Of a DNA stretch of 64,000 bases, positions 41,600 to 53,100 are shown one piece after another (the first letter of the stretch is position 1; every line of letters begins with the position of its first letter). The notes under the pieces are model-generated. The model was not told the DNA's origin. It saw only the letters and a program-made list of their open reading frames with translations, and did not search any database. Origin of the DNA: Amphibalanus amphitrite (lineage: Eukaryota; Arthropoda; Thecostraca; Balanomorpha; Balanidae); contig NW_024881626.1 in assembly GCF_019059575.1 (NCBI RefSeq), forward strand, positions 953,220-1,017,219. The letters run 5' to 3'. The translations under genes and the position numbers were made by a program.

Positions 41600-44240
41600 A
41601 TGTTGTTACTTTTATACATAGAATACGGGATAATGTGCGTAGATTTGTAGATATTGATGGATATGGTTAGGTGTTATGTCTTGTGCAGCAACGGTAAATG
41701 GACGCACGAAGCTAGGTGCATTGAAATCTCTGCAATAACAACATATTCGACTTGTGTTATTAATTCCTCTCACGTTGAATGTGTGTTATTGTTTTTAGCA
41801 TTAATGACAAATGGTATGTTTTTACCTTTTTATCTCTATAAAGTGTTACTTTTCGATCTCTTCGAATTTTTAACAATAAAACTGTTTTCATTTTTGCACT
41901 TCCAGGGAGCCTTGACAGTAAAGCGCCGCTTAAAGAATCGGATAGTTCCCTGAGCTTCATTTGTATGATAAGCGAGGGTCAGGTTAAAACGTCCATCAAA
42001 CTAACTGAGCTGCGAATATACGCTTGGATAGAATCAACAATCGCATGCGATCGAAGACATCCACACGGTGCACACCTGATATATCTGCCAGAACTTCGGC
42101 CCATCATATATGAACATTGGTTCATCGACAGGCGGCGTATCTTGCCCCGCACCGGGCAGTCTCGCTGGACATGCTGTCTGTCGAGGCCATCGTGCCCATT
42201 CGAGACACGACGATATGCAAATGGACGGCCCGCATGTGACCGGCGCTGTGCTGACTTAATGTCCGGACTGAGCTAGACGGACGCCTTTACCTGATAGGCA
42301 TGGTGTGCGACTTGCATTGGCGGCCGGGGGGACATGGGGGACATGGTCTAACTTTGGGACCCCTAATTAAGCATAATTTATGGAAATTCATGTTATGGCA
42401 GTATATAGAAATAACCCGAGCTCCCAAACATCAATGTAGACACTTGGCGCCTTCACCTCCCTCATGCTGCTCCAGTTAGGTCCTCAGTGACTCTTGATCA
42501 TCGCATGTAGGCAAATGCAGAGGTCCAAAAGGCAGCGGTCAACAAAATGCCGAAAATGGCTCCAGCTAGATCGCCGTGGACGTGGTAAACTTTTGCTCTC
42601 GACTCACAAAACCGGCTCACCGTAGGCAAAAAATCGAGAGTCGAATGCTTCAAAAGTTTTAGGGCAGGCATAACATAAGCCGGTTCTTACCTGCAATCAA
42701 GTGCAGCCATCACCTTCCACCACTTCCGATCCAAATGCGTTACGCCGTTTTATCTAACTTCATTGATCACTACGGGTTGTCCGGTATGGTATCTCTTGGA
42801 CATGCATCTTAACGTCTTATTCATTAGCAGTAAACCCCTCTCATGTATTGCAACTAATATTCATAATTAGGTACGAAAACAAATCTCAACTTAGAAACCA
42901 TCGCAGAGAGACCTTCCGCCCACCCTTGACTAACAGCCAAGCTAACAGCAGGAGCTGTTTTATCAGGTGATTCAATTCAGTCAGCTGTTGGAGGGCGTTG
43001 GTAAACTCGCAAAGTGATGTAAGCGTAGCATATTGTTGATTATTGTCATTTCTAATCAAATTCAAACGATAAAACGAAGCATCGAGTAAGGCGAGCTTGG
43101 AAGCTTGCTTCAATACCTAAATGCTCCAGGCGGAATGCTGAGGGTTATTTTATGTTATTTGACGGCGGGGAAAGTTTCCTTTCATACAGCTTTGAAGGAG
43201 AAATGAGAAATTTTGGCTATTGGCTTTTCTCTGAAACATGGCCATTATCGGCTCCACACCATGGTGTGGAGCCGCAAAAGTTTGCGCAAAAGCCGCAACT
43301 TTTGCAAAAGTTTGAGCTCTTGAACTTTTTGTTTACATCCGCAAAAAAGGTAACACAGCTACCTTCAATTTTACGTTCAATAAAATTTTACTTTTTAAGC
43401 CCCATGCTTTTCATGGTTTTTACTTTTAGCTTTAGTGTTTATTTTAGCTTTATATATGTGCCTATCTATTTACTGTATGACACTTGGACTGAAAAGCCGT
43501 GAGTGCATGGAGCTTCCAAACGAAATAAATGATGATGATGATGATGATAAACAACTAGCAGGCACGACTGTGTTTTTAGTTGTTCTCTTTACCGTCTTTT
43601 CACGTCACTGAATAGAACATGCATAAGCCAAACAAGAATGGGTATAGCCTTCTATTGTGTTCCTCTACAATGCGGCGCGTCAATTGACACACGGCCGACC
43701 ATTTGGCTATAGTTAGATCGGAAACGGTTCGGACCGATTCGGCGCCGACCCTTCGTGACCTCTGTGTGGTCTGTCCCTGGTCTGTTCAGTGTTTGTGAGT
43801 TGTGACGTAATCCGCTAACTTCGCCGCCCATTTTTTAATCGTATCGCTCCGAGCGGGAATTTCGCTGTGCAGTCGGTCGAGCTACCTGCTGCAGCCGGGC
43901 GGCCAGCGCGGCGTGTTATTCAGTTTGTCGAACTTCCCTGGTGTTACGGAGGCGGGCCAATAAGGTTCGAACGCGCACCAGTGTGCGTCAGCAGGTAACG
44001 AGCTCGTCTGTCGGTCAAAGACCTGACAGTCGACTGACCTGCACAGACCGCTGACTGAAGCTCTGGATGATAACGTGAAACGCGAGGGCCCACCACATTT
44101 GTAGCTTATATTTGTCTCTCGAGTGTATCTTCAAAGCATGGTAAAAGATATTGCAATTTTCTGTTCCGGATATTTTGAATAGGTATAGCCGTCATCGAAA
44201 AATAGTAATACGTTGAGTGAAGCTTCAGCTGGTTTTTGGC
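41600..44240. other. Intergenic, no gene recognised
   Basis: AT-rich to mixed sequence. Noted features are a (GAT)n run at about 43528-43548 and a 26-bp perfect palindrome (43249-43274). The short ORFs have no recognisable content. Confidence 0.75.
43249..43274. repeat. Perfect 26-bp palindrome with flanking short inverted repeats
   Basis: Arms CGGCTCCACACCA and its complement with no spacer. It is followed by GCAAAAGTTTGCGCAAAAG and AACTTTTGC, making a second imperfect inverted repeat. Confidence 0.92.
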
Positions 44241-44391
44241 AGTAGCGGCGGAACACCTTCAAGTACGGGGGGGGGGGGGCACTGCCGACTCGGTTCCAAT
44301 TCTTTCCATGCAACGTCCAATAGGGCTAATGTTAAAATGGCAGAAACAAGGGGGCACGGTGCCCCGGTGCCACCCCGCTCCGCCGACTATG
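44241..44391. mobile_element. Short MITE, family C (copy 1)
   Basis: About 150 bp starting AGTAGCGGCGGAACACCTTC and ending in the complementary GCTCCGCCGAC; it contains GGGGGCACGGTGCCCCGGTG. A second copy at 56155-56300 aligns over its whole length. The inverted ends are about 10 bp (GCGGCGGAAC). The target duplication is not clear. Confidence 0.75.
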
Positions 44392-45921
44392 GATTTTGGG
44401 TCAGTGCTCTCCTGTTGTTGCTTTCCTCTGTGACTCTGCGGCGGTGTCTGGATGGGTTAGTGTCGCGCTGCTTTATAGTACCCGTCAACACCCAGTGAAC
44501 TCGTTTCTCCCCGGCGACGCATTTGGTGAATGTCGCATGTCAATTAACAGCCACCAACCGCTCCTTGTCAGCTTTCCTTCACATTGCATAACTTCAAGAA
44601 GTTGTAAAAACCTAAGTGCTTCCGTGCGGAATGAGTTTCTAATTACAGCGGTAATTGCTTTGGTATTATATGTCCAACCGGAGCTTACACAAGGTTGAGG
44701 GTACAGCGAAGTGTAAAAAGCTGATGACGGTTACAGTATTGCTGGGTGAACCGTGTAAACCTCATTTTGAAGACCTTGGTGCCACCTTTGACCGTTATTC
44801 AGTCTCCATAATTGTATCATCATTGCATGCATTATCCACCACGGATCAATGTTGATTGGACGCCCTTCAATTCGTTCTGCTAGTCAAGTTTAACTTGTGA
44901 CATTATAGCTGAGTTGTAAAGAGGCAAACTAATTGAACTGCTCTGGATTTAGGTAAGGTCATCCATAGGTCATTCCGTGCGGCTTGTGTAAAGCACTATG
45001 ATGAAAAATTCGCTACCTGTAAATGGAAATATCCCCGCAAAGCCACATGAACCGTACAAAAAAAAAGAAAAATAGACGAGCAATTAGTATATCCCAAAAC
45101 TGAGCAATATCTGCTCTTATGCCTTCACGGGTCCTTTAAGACTAATTTATGTGGCTAATTTATGACTTAGATGAAAATACGAATGTTTGTTACTCTTTTC
45201 AAGGAAGCGATGACAGGGCTCAGCAAACTAAAACATGAAGACTGCTGACCTCATACGAAGGAAAATAAGATAATTGCAGTTGTCTCACCTCGCGGACAAA
45301 TAATCCGACGGAAGACGGTGGTTAGGTATATGTATTGGTATTTGGTAGCAATGCTATGCATTAGTTAGTCTACAGAAATTGATAAAATCGGAATCAGAGA
45401 AATGTGGGAAAAACTAAAAAGCAGCATCAGTGGATGGCAAAATGTGATTCACAATGACTGTGGTGTCACATGATATAAAATGCGTATTGTGTACCCCAAA
45501 ATACTCACAGTGCCATATGACATCTCGGATATATGATGCTATTGATCTATCCAATCATACACAATACACATACGGTATAGAGAGCGATGTTTTAGAACAC
45601 ATACCGAATGAAAGGGGCTTGTTTCAATAAGTGGATTCGAAAAGTGGCTCTATTTTTCTAACACTATCCCGCAAATTCAATCGTATGCAATTGTGCCGTT
45701 TCTTAATCGTATTTATTCGTAATACTTACATTTCTTTTGGATAAAGGTGCTAACCATGCTCAAAAATGTCTTACAAGATCAAATAGCATCGAGCCGTAGG
45801 CAGATCCGGAAAGAAGGCCCCTCGGACGCTTTGGAGAGGGCACAGTGCATACCTCCAGAACGTTTCTCTAAATTCCAAAAACTTCTGTGATTCCCATTCA
45901 TTGTGCACTGCTTTCAGTTAA
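44392..45921. other. Intergenic, no gene recognised
   Basis: Mostly AT-rich. No ORF, repeat or RNA gene recognised. Confidence 0.75.
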
Positions 45922-47300
45922 CCCGTGCCCCGCTGGGCTATTCAGCCATACGCGCCCTGCTGGGGGGAGCAGATTCTGCCCTTCCCCCCTCTAACTTCCG
46001 AACCGATGGTCGTAGAAAGACGGGGAAAACGGCAATCGAAAGCTCTTAACAAGGCGGATCTTAAGAGCCCAATGTTTTTGCTTAAGTAGGTAAACAGTAT
46101 GCGGCCCTGGTGGCGCAGTCGGTTATGGCGTCGACCCGCGGTGCGGGCGGTGCCGGGTTCGGGTTCGATTCCCGGTTCCGCCCGTTCCGCTGGCGTCGTC
46201 CCCGGCTGTGTCACCAGGTGTGGGGTAGGCTCCCACTTCAGCCGTAGCCTGGGGGTGGGGGAACAAGTGTCAGGAGGAGGAGAAGCCCTCCTGTAAATGG
46301 GAAATAAGTGCCCGTTGGAGGGTGGCCTGAATAAAAAAAAAGTATCGGTCTTGCACCGTAGTTGCCGAAGAATGGACTGAGACTGATTGCCCAAAACGTG
46401 TTCTTAGACTACCAAGACAATATTCGTTGCATACAATAGCATTCAAAGGTCAAGGTCAAGGTCAGGTCAGGTCAGGTCAGGTCACCAAAAACAAAATATG
46501 GAAAAGGGCATGTGCGACACATGTTTTATGGGTCATTTTATTCATAAAATTCAATAGGCACACTCAATAAGTGATATCGACCACCTATGGATGAATTTCA
46601 GGTCGAGGTCAGGTCAAGGTCAGGTCAAGTGAGGTCAAATTTTGAAGTTGGTTGTTACGACCTAAAAAGGTGTCTATCTGAAGCAGTTTTTACGGCGTAT
46701 CGAATGGTGCTATTTTTGTTTCCGTACGAGGTCTAGAATTTCCAAAAAAAAATTATTTTTCAAAAAATTTGTGTGTGGTGACGTAATACATTTTTTTTAA
46801 TAACTCCCACATTTTTAGACCGATTCTTCTAAAAATTGGTATGTGGGTTCACATAAAATACTTCTCTGACATATATTCCGTTTTTTGCGATACACTAAAA
46901 AATTTTGAATATTATAATTATTTTCCCAAAAAAGTCAGTTTTTTAACAAAAAAGGGGACAAAATCCAAAATTTTCAAAAACCGAGATAGTCATTAGATAG
47001 ACAAAGTAGAATCACTTATAATCTTTTTGTAACGTCTTGATTCCTTTAAAAATGAAGATGTTAGCGGCGTTTGAAATTTTGCCGTTTTTGAGGCGAAAAT
47101 GGGTGACATGACGTCACTTTAACGTCATTTTCTCAAAAATTGTTCGACGGATTTCGCTCAAATTTTCAGGAAACGTGTTAAATTGATGTTTAATAAGGTA
47201 CTAAAAGTTTGGCGTCGCTAGCATAACGCGTTTAGAAGTTATTGGCGAAAAACGGGAGGGGGCAGATTCTACGCCCCCCCCCCCCCCAGCGGGGCGCGGG
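45922..47300. mobile_element. TTAA-flanked element, family B, carrying a SINE
   Basis: 1,379 bp with inverted ends CCCGTGCCCCGCTGGG / CCCAGCGGGGCGCGGG and TTAA on both sides (45918-45921, 47301-47304). The interior is rich in AGGTCAGGTCA. A tRNA-derived SINE (46101-46340) is inserted in it. The right part resembles other family B copies in layout (T-rich, then a G/C-run hairpin near 47257-47295). Confidence 0.85.
46101..46340 (+). mobile_element. tRNA-derived SINE
   Basis: The head is tRNA-like with an RNA polymerase III A box TGGCGCAGTCGG (46111-46122) and B box GGTTCGATTCC (46162-46172), spaced as in a tRNA. The body ends in an A-rich tail (AATAAAAAAAA). AGTAT just before the head (46096-46100) recurs after the tail (46341-46345) as a possible short target duplication. 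It is not a functional tRNA gene, since the acceptor stem does not close cleanly. Confidence 0.88.
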
Positions 47301-47799
47301 TTAAAAGCTATTTTTCCAATAAAAGCTATTTACTTTTCATTCTATTAAAGAGAAACCATAAATTTTCATCGACATTGGGCGCTGCGAGGGGGCCCCTTGG
47401 ATCCGTCAGTGCAATGGTCTGTAATGTTTTTTTTTTTTTTTTTTGACACGCACACACCTACGCTAACGCATAGCGGACATCTCGGCATGCTTTAAAATCA
47501 TTAACATTTTCAAAATTTCAACTGCACCGTTTCCTTTTCTCATCATATCCTAATCCTCTCAGCCTAAGCGATGCATCTTTTCGTTCAGAAGCACGGCCAG
47601 GGTCGGGAAACGACGTTATTGTCACGCGAGTTGCCACTTCCTACCCAAAACGTAATTACGAGGCCCTCCCCGTGGCACGCCTGTCAGGGAATTGACCATC
47701 GGCAGGGCCAGATAACGAGGGGGCCATGTCCGGCTTCTCACAGCTGTCTCGCGCCGCCGGCTCGGCTGAGAGCGGTCAGCGGACCGGCTGGCTGGCGCC

Positions 47800-47951
47800 G
47801 TGGGGAGACCGCGGTGGCCGGGCGCCTGCGCTGGGGCGGCCGGGCGCTCCCCATATATCCGGGGCCGCCACCTCCGGCCGGAGACCAGCACAGAGCCCCG
47901 GGCAGACCACACCGCCATCGGACGTCCTCCGGCCGACACTACAGCACAGTT
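47800..47951 (+). promoter_or_regulatory. Possible Imp-L2 promoter and untranslated first exon
   Basis: A CpG-rich island of about 230 bases in AT-richer surroundings. It holds CCATATATCC (about 47849-47858), a weak TATA-like site, and ends in CACAGTTCAG|GTCAGT, a good donor at 47952. The coding start of Imp-L2 at 50126 is just after an acceptor (CTGTCCCGCAG), so an upstream untranslated exon is expected. This is the best candidate seen, but the link is inference. Confidence 0.3.
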
Positions 47952-48325
47952 CAGGTCAGTTCTCGGTGTTATCAGTGCCCTCAGTTCTGATTTTCAGGCT
48001 CTGACCGTTAGGCAGCATTGGTCGCCACAGTACTCGCTATTCATTTTTTTGCGTAGACCTTCGGGCGCGCGCATTGCTGCAGTATATTAGTCGGCTAACT
48101 TTGGTGAGGCGTGTTCACCATGTGCAGTGTCCAATGTTCAGCACCGTATACACCATAGGCACGTTAACAGTTGACCGATGTTGATAGGCTAAAAATACGC
48201 ACAAACTGTATTTAATAACCTCGCTAAGAAAGACACCTTGTTTTCTTCTCGATGATAGCACGAAGAAACAAAACATGCAAATAATTCACTTGTTTTAATG
48301 ACATCACAAAATCACTGTCTCATTA

Positions 48326-48988
48326 CGGAGCGAGCGAAGCGAGCGTAGTCTTTCCTTAGATTAACAGAAATTTCTGAGTATGAGCGGCCGGCCGGCCGGC
48401 CGGCCGGCCGTGCGGACGCTTTTGCGAGGCTTATATCTCAGCAACCACTTGACCGATTTACACGCGGTAATTTTTGTACGGTAGCTTCATTCCTTCTACC
48501 AAGTATTGGACTATTCCCGATGCATGTGGCTGACCCCTTATGCACGTGCCACGTGCAAAACGAAGAGGTGTCAGTTTTGTAATTGCTGCAATATCTTGGT
48601 AACTACTTGGCCGATTGCGCTGAAAGTTGGCATGTAGGTGGGCACCCACTAGGCACTGCATATCCATGTGCCAGGGTTGGGGTGCTGCTGCACGTGCGCA
48701 CGTGCAGGGGTCGTTTCCAGATCTCGAGAACGGCTGGACCGATGGCGCTCAAATTTGGCACACGGTTAGGGACCAGTTAGTAGGGTGCCGTGCAAAAGTC
48801 AGTTGGGACCCTTTCTGCACGTGCGCACGTGCAGGGTGCCGCTTCCAGATCTCGAGAACGGCTGGGCCGATTGTGCTCAAATTTGGCACATTGCTAGAGA
48901 CCGCTTAGTAGGGTGCCGTGCACAAGTCAGTTGGAGGTACCCCCTCGAAATTTCGCACGTGCAAGGCCCACCCTCTCGCTCGCTCCGT
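48326..48988. repeat. Inverted-repeat-bounded repeat with internal roughly 125-bp tandem units
   Basis: Bounded by ACGGAGCGAGCGA (48326-48338) and its exact complement (48976-48988). Inside, two similar units (about 48690-48815 and 48816-48935) share GCACGTGCGCACGTGCAGG, TCCAGATCTCGAGAACGGCT and a GCTCAAATTTGGCACA block. Related phrases (AACTACTTGGCCGATT, GCTGAAAGTTGGCA) lie just before them. A (GGCC)n run is included. No coding potential is recognised. Confidence 0.7.
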
Positions 48989-50125
48989 TAGTCGCCCCAA
49001 AAGGCGTTATACTGGTTTACTTATCTAGTGCTGCAAAATACTGTGAGGCCTTCCTGTTATCGGGCTATCGGGCTACGAAAATTTGAAGGATCTTAAGACC
49101 GTTTGGTAAGCATGGAATGACATCGACGCGATCAGACGGCAGCGCGCACCTAAACAGCTATAGAACGAAGAACAATCCCTTGCAACGATGACCTGGGGTC
49201 AAATCGTTCTTAGTCACCACAGGATTAAGGATACGTTTAGCGAGTTGGAACGTATAATTTACGTCTATATTTTCAATGGTCCTTGATTGACCTCTGGGGG
49301 TCTTAACTAGCAATGTATCGTTAAGGCGGGTCGTCCCTTTTAAAACTCACGGCTGGGCTGCACCTGAGAGCGCTGAGTTTCCCTGCAGGCAGCTAGTCAG
49401 CTCAGCATAATTTCAGTCCCCACTGGGCCTCCACCATCTGCTCACGGGAAGTACCCGTCCGTCGCCTCAGGTTCCTGGACTCCTCTCTATCTGTATTATG
49501 CAGTGTGCATCGACTTAGGCTATAGGCAGTCAGTAAGCTGTTCTCGCCCAGCCGTCACAAGCGGAGTGTAATGGTGATGCAGGAATCCGTCGAAATTCTT
49601 CACCCCATGCACCTACTGCGCATTGTATTTCTGGCCAATAATTATTTTATAGCCGTGGCATGAACCCCTTCATCTTAGCTTTCATGGAGCGCAGTGAGAG
49701 AAATACTTCGAATCAGGCCCAAAGCACCAACCCCTCGTGTCTATCTCGTGTTGAAAAAGAAAAGATGAACGGCGGCTTCATGGATTAGGGTTTGCACCAC
49801 TGCATAGTACGATACATTTGCATGAAGACGAGTGACCACAGTCGAACGGTATTGGGTGTTTGTCCAGCGTCGCGCGGACCCCAGCTATCATATACGAGCG
49901 CGGGGCCCGTCTAACACGACTTCACTCATCCATGGACACGTATATGTAGGGTAGCCATTTGAGGCGCCGATGTCACCGCCTAAATGCGTAGAAGGTCCGT
50001 GATGGCAGGGGCGGCCGAGGTGTCAGTATTCGGCGGCCGAGCGTACACGGGTGTCGCTGTATCTCGGCGGGCCTGTCCGAATGTTTAACGGTGTCTGGAT
50101 GACCGACGTGGCTCTGTCCCGCAGG

Positions 50126-50191
50126 ATGACCAGCTCCGTGGGACGATGGGCGGTGCGGCTGCTGCTCTGTCTCACAGCGATCACATCACAG
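50126..50191 (+). CDS. ImpL2: Imp-L2 exon 1: signal peptide
   Basis: MTSSVGRWAVRLLLCLTAIT plus SQ: a short n-region with Arg, a hydrophobic core and a small-residue cleavage region. An acceptor (CTCTGTCCCGCAG) precedes the ATG by one base; donor CACAG|GTATTC. Confidence 0.8.
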
Positions 50192-53100
50192 GTATTCGCC
50201 GCTATGTTGCACAGTCATGTTAAAGGAAATAACTGTGAAAAATTATTGCATAGTGCCAGGACAGCGGCCACCCATTGGCTTGACTCATTTGTTTTAACAC
50301 CTGACGTCACGGAACTAACTAAAAAGTATCTTCCCGAGGCATTCTTTCTATTTTCCGTCCCGAGTTTCCGTACCAATAGCGAATCGTAAATGAGGGAACT
50401 TATTGCAATATTTATTCAAGCCGAGGCAAATGTGCCTTCACTAACTACATTACTGACCATTTCCATATAGATCCTAGCGAGGGCACCGCCAGGTCGGATG
50501 AGCAGACGAGCTCCTGCATCTACCGAACTGGGTAAGTTCGCAATACCGACATCTTCTGCTGCACGAAACAGCCTCACTAAAACGCAATCGGATTATTTAG
50601 TACCGCAACTGAAGCAATTCAGAGTTGAGTATCGCATTACACAACGTATCTGAGGCGATGATGCTGGCATTAGGCGATTAGCACCCATGACGAATTCGCC
50701 TTCTATCAACAGACACTAACGGGTCCACTGAATGCTCGATGCCCCTCCCCCAGCGGAGCCGTGTCTGTATGTCCCCGTGCTGCCCCCAGGCGAGTTCCTA
50801 CAGCTGGGGGAGGCCACCGGCCCGCTGACCGTGTCTGTATGTCCCCGTGCTGCCCCCAGGCGAGTTCCTACAGCTGGGGGAGGCCACCGGCCCGCTGACC
50901 GTGTCTGTATGTCCCCGTGCTGCCCCCAGGCGAGCTCCTACAGCTGGGGGAGGCCACCGGCCCGCTGACCGTGTCTGTATGTCCCCGTGCTGCCCCCAGG
51001 CGAGTTCCTACAGCTGGGGGAGGCCACCGGCCCGCTGACCGTGTCTGTATGTCCCCGTGCTGCCCCCAGGCGAGTTCCTACAGCTGGGGGAGGCCACCGG
51101 CCCGCTGACCGTGTCTGTATGTCCCCGTGCTGCCCCCAGGCAAGTTCCTACAGCTGGGGGAGGCCACCGGCCCGCTGACCGTGTCTGTATGTCCCCGTGC
51201 TGCCCCCAGGCGAGTTCCTACAGCTGGGGGAGGCCACCGGCCCGCTGAAGACGACCCGCCAGTCGGGCTCAGTGATGATCGAGTGCGAGTTCATGGGCTC
51301 ACCGCCGCCTGTGGTCCAGTGGCTCAGGGGGAAGGCCGTCCATGCCCAGGTGAGACGCGAGGCCGGTGCCGCACGCAGTCGGTACCAATTTGTCGTCACT
51401 CCGCACTCGTCACTATACAGAATACCTGACAAAAGGACATCCTTGAGAATGACAATCGTCCAGCTAGTGAATGAAATGAACTTTTTTCTTCTCTTTTTCG
51501 AAGAACCTTGAAATGTTCATGTAACATGTCTTCAGGACCGGCCGAGTGACAAGCTCGCCGAGCTGCGGAGCGAGCTGTCGGGTATGGAGCCTCTGCCGCT
51601 GGACTCGGCCACAAGTATCGGGACGACCCGCGCCCGGCTGTACCTCGACTGTGTCAGTCCTGCCGACCAGGTCAGTCGCTAACCCCGCGGTATCGGGGCG
51701 ATCCGCGCCCGGCTGTACCCCGACTGTGTCAGCCCCGCCGACCAGGTCAGTCTGGCACCTCGACTGTGTCAGCCCCGCCCACCAGGTCAGTCTGGCACCT
51801 CGACTGTGTCAGCCCCTCCGATCAGGTCAGCCTTCGTGGCCGCCGCGCCGTGAGCACTGAGCAGTATCGGTATCAGATACCAATAATTACCCAATCTCCA
51901 GATCAGGGCACACCAGAAAATAACTAGCCGGGATTATGTGTGATTCGATTTATTCAGCATTCGAAAGTTAAATGAGGCCTTTGCAAAGGCGATATTGGTG
52001 CAGGCAAATTTGCGGTCAATATAATTGGGCTTCAGTATATCGAATGGCGCCAGACGGCCACTCCAATGGATTGCACGGCAACCTACAGGAATAATCAATC
52101 CATGTAATAGGGAAAGATCCAAGGAAACTTCTACACGTCTGTCTGTTACAAAGGCTTGCAATGCATCAGCCTCCTTGTCCACGGGCTCAGACAAATGGGC
52201 GTCCCCTGCTGGCTTAATAGAAACGGGCATTTCTATCGTGCCATCCAGAACAAAGCATCATCGCTGAAACCTAGCAATGTGTGGAGGGCTCACCAAATCG
52301 GTCCTATTTGGCATCTGGAAAAGGGAAAACGAATGGTGAAGCTTCAGGAATGCTTATCGGTACAAAATAAAGCCTTCGTTCATGTAAAGGCGTCTCACGA
52401 ATCAAGATACAGCCATCGAAACACATTGCCCTTGTAACCGGTGCCCTGGTAAAGGTATTCGTGTCGAGTATTACACGACTGTTCCCAAATACGGTGTCAA
52501 AAATTGATATCGGTAAAGCCGGTTTGCCGTTGGGTCTGCACCCACGACGAAATGTCGGGCCGGGGGCTGTCGCTGGCACCGTTACCGCTCAGGGTCAAAG
52601 AAAGGTGGAAAGGTACTGGCAAAACAACCGGTCAGCTGCCGTCTTACGTATTCGCTTGTTGTTAAATAATGCCCGGTAATACCAAACCAAATAGGTATCT
52701 GGTGGATAATAATGGAGACTGAACTAGTGTTTCAATAAAAATAGTTTCCATTTCAAAAGATGTGTACCGTAAAGGGGCTATTTGAGACAGTGGGGCTATT
52801 TGAGACAGTATTTAAAATCGCTATAAAATGGAGAGCGTTTGATTTTTATGTGATATTTTTGCTCAGGAAGGTGTGGAATCGAGCGGTAAATCGCCTATGC
52901 AAAAATTAAGCATAAATTTCGAACGGTTTTTATTTTATAACAATTTTAAATACTGTCTCAAATAGCCCCACTGTCTCAAATAGCCCCACCTTACGGTACA
53001 CAATCGGTCATCTGTTGAAAGTAAACCAACGATACCTACGTCTCAAGTCCAGTAGCAACAACTTAAGTCTGGAACGTTGCTTTCGGTTAGAACTTGCAAG

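Larger units (their letters stand above)
47305..50124. other. Region upstream of Imp-L2
   Basis: Mixed sequence. It contains a T run (47428-47444), a GC-rich block with a possible 5' exon (47720-47951), a (GGCC)n run (48383-48411) and an inverted-repeat element (48326-48988). The stretch 49000-50090 is plain. No complete gene is recognised. Confidence 0.7.

Noticed and set aside
50761..51249. CRISPR-like array
   Set aside because: Units are contiguous 70-bp copies without unique spacers, in a eukaryotic gene.
50732..51429. Overlapping ORFs with a repeated VSVCPRAAPRR peptide
   Set aside because: They come from the 70-bp repeat read in shifting frames; only the last acceptor leads to the Imp-L2 frame.
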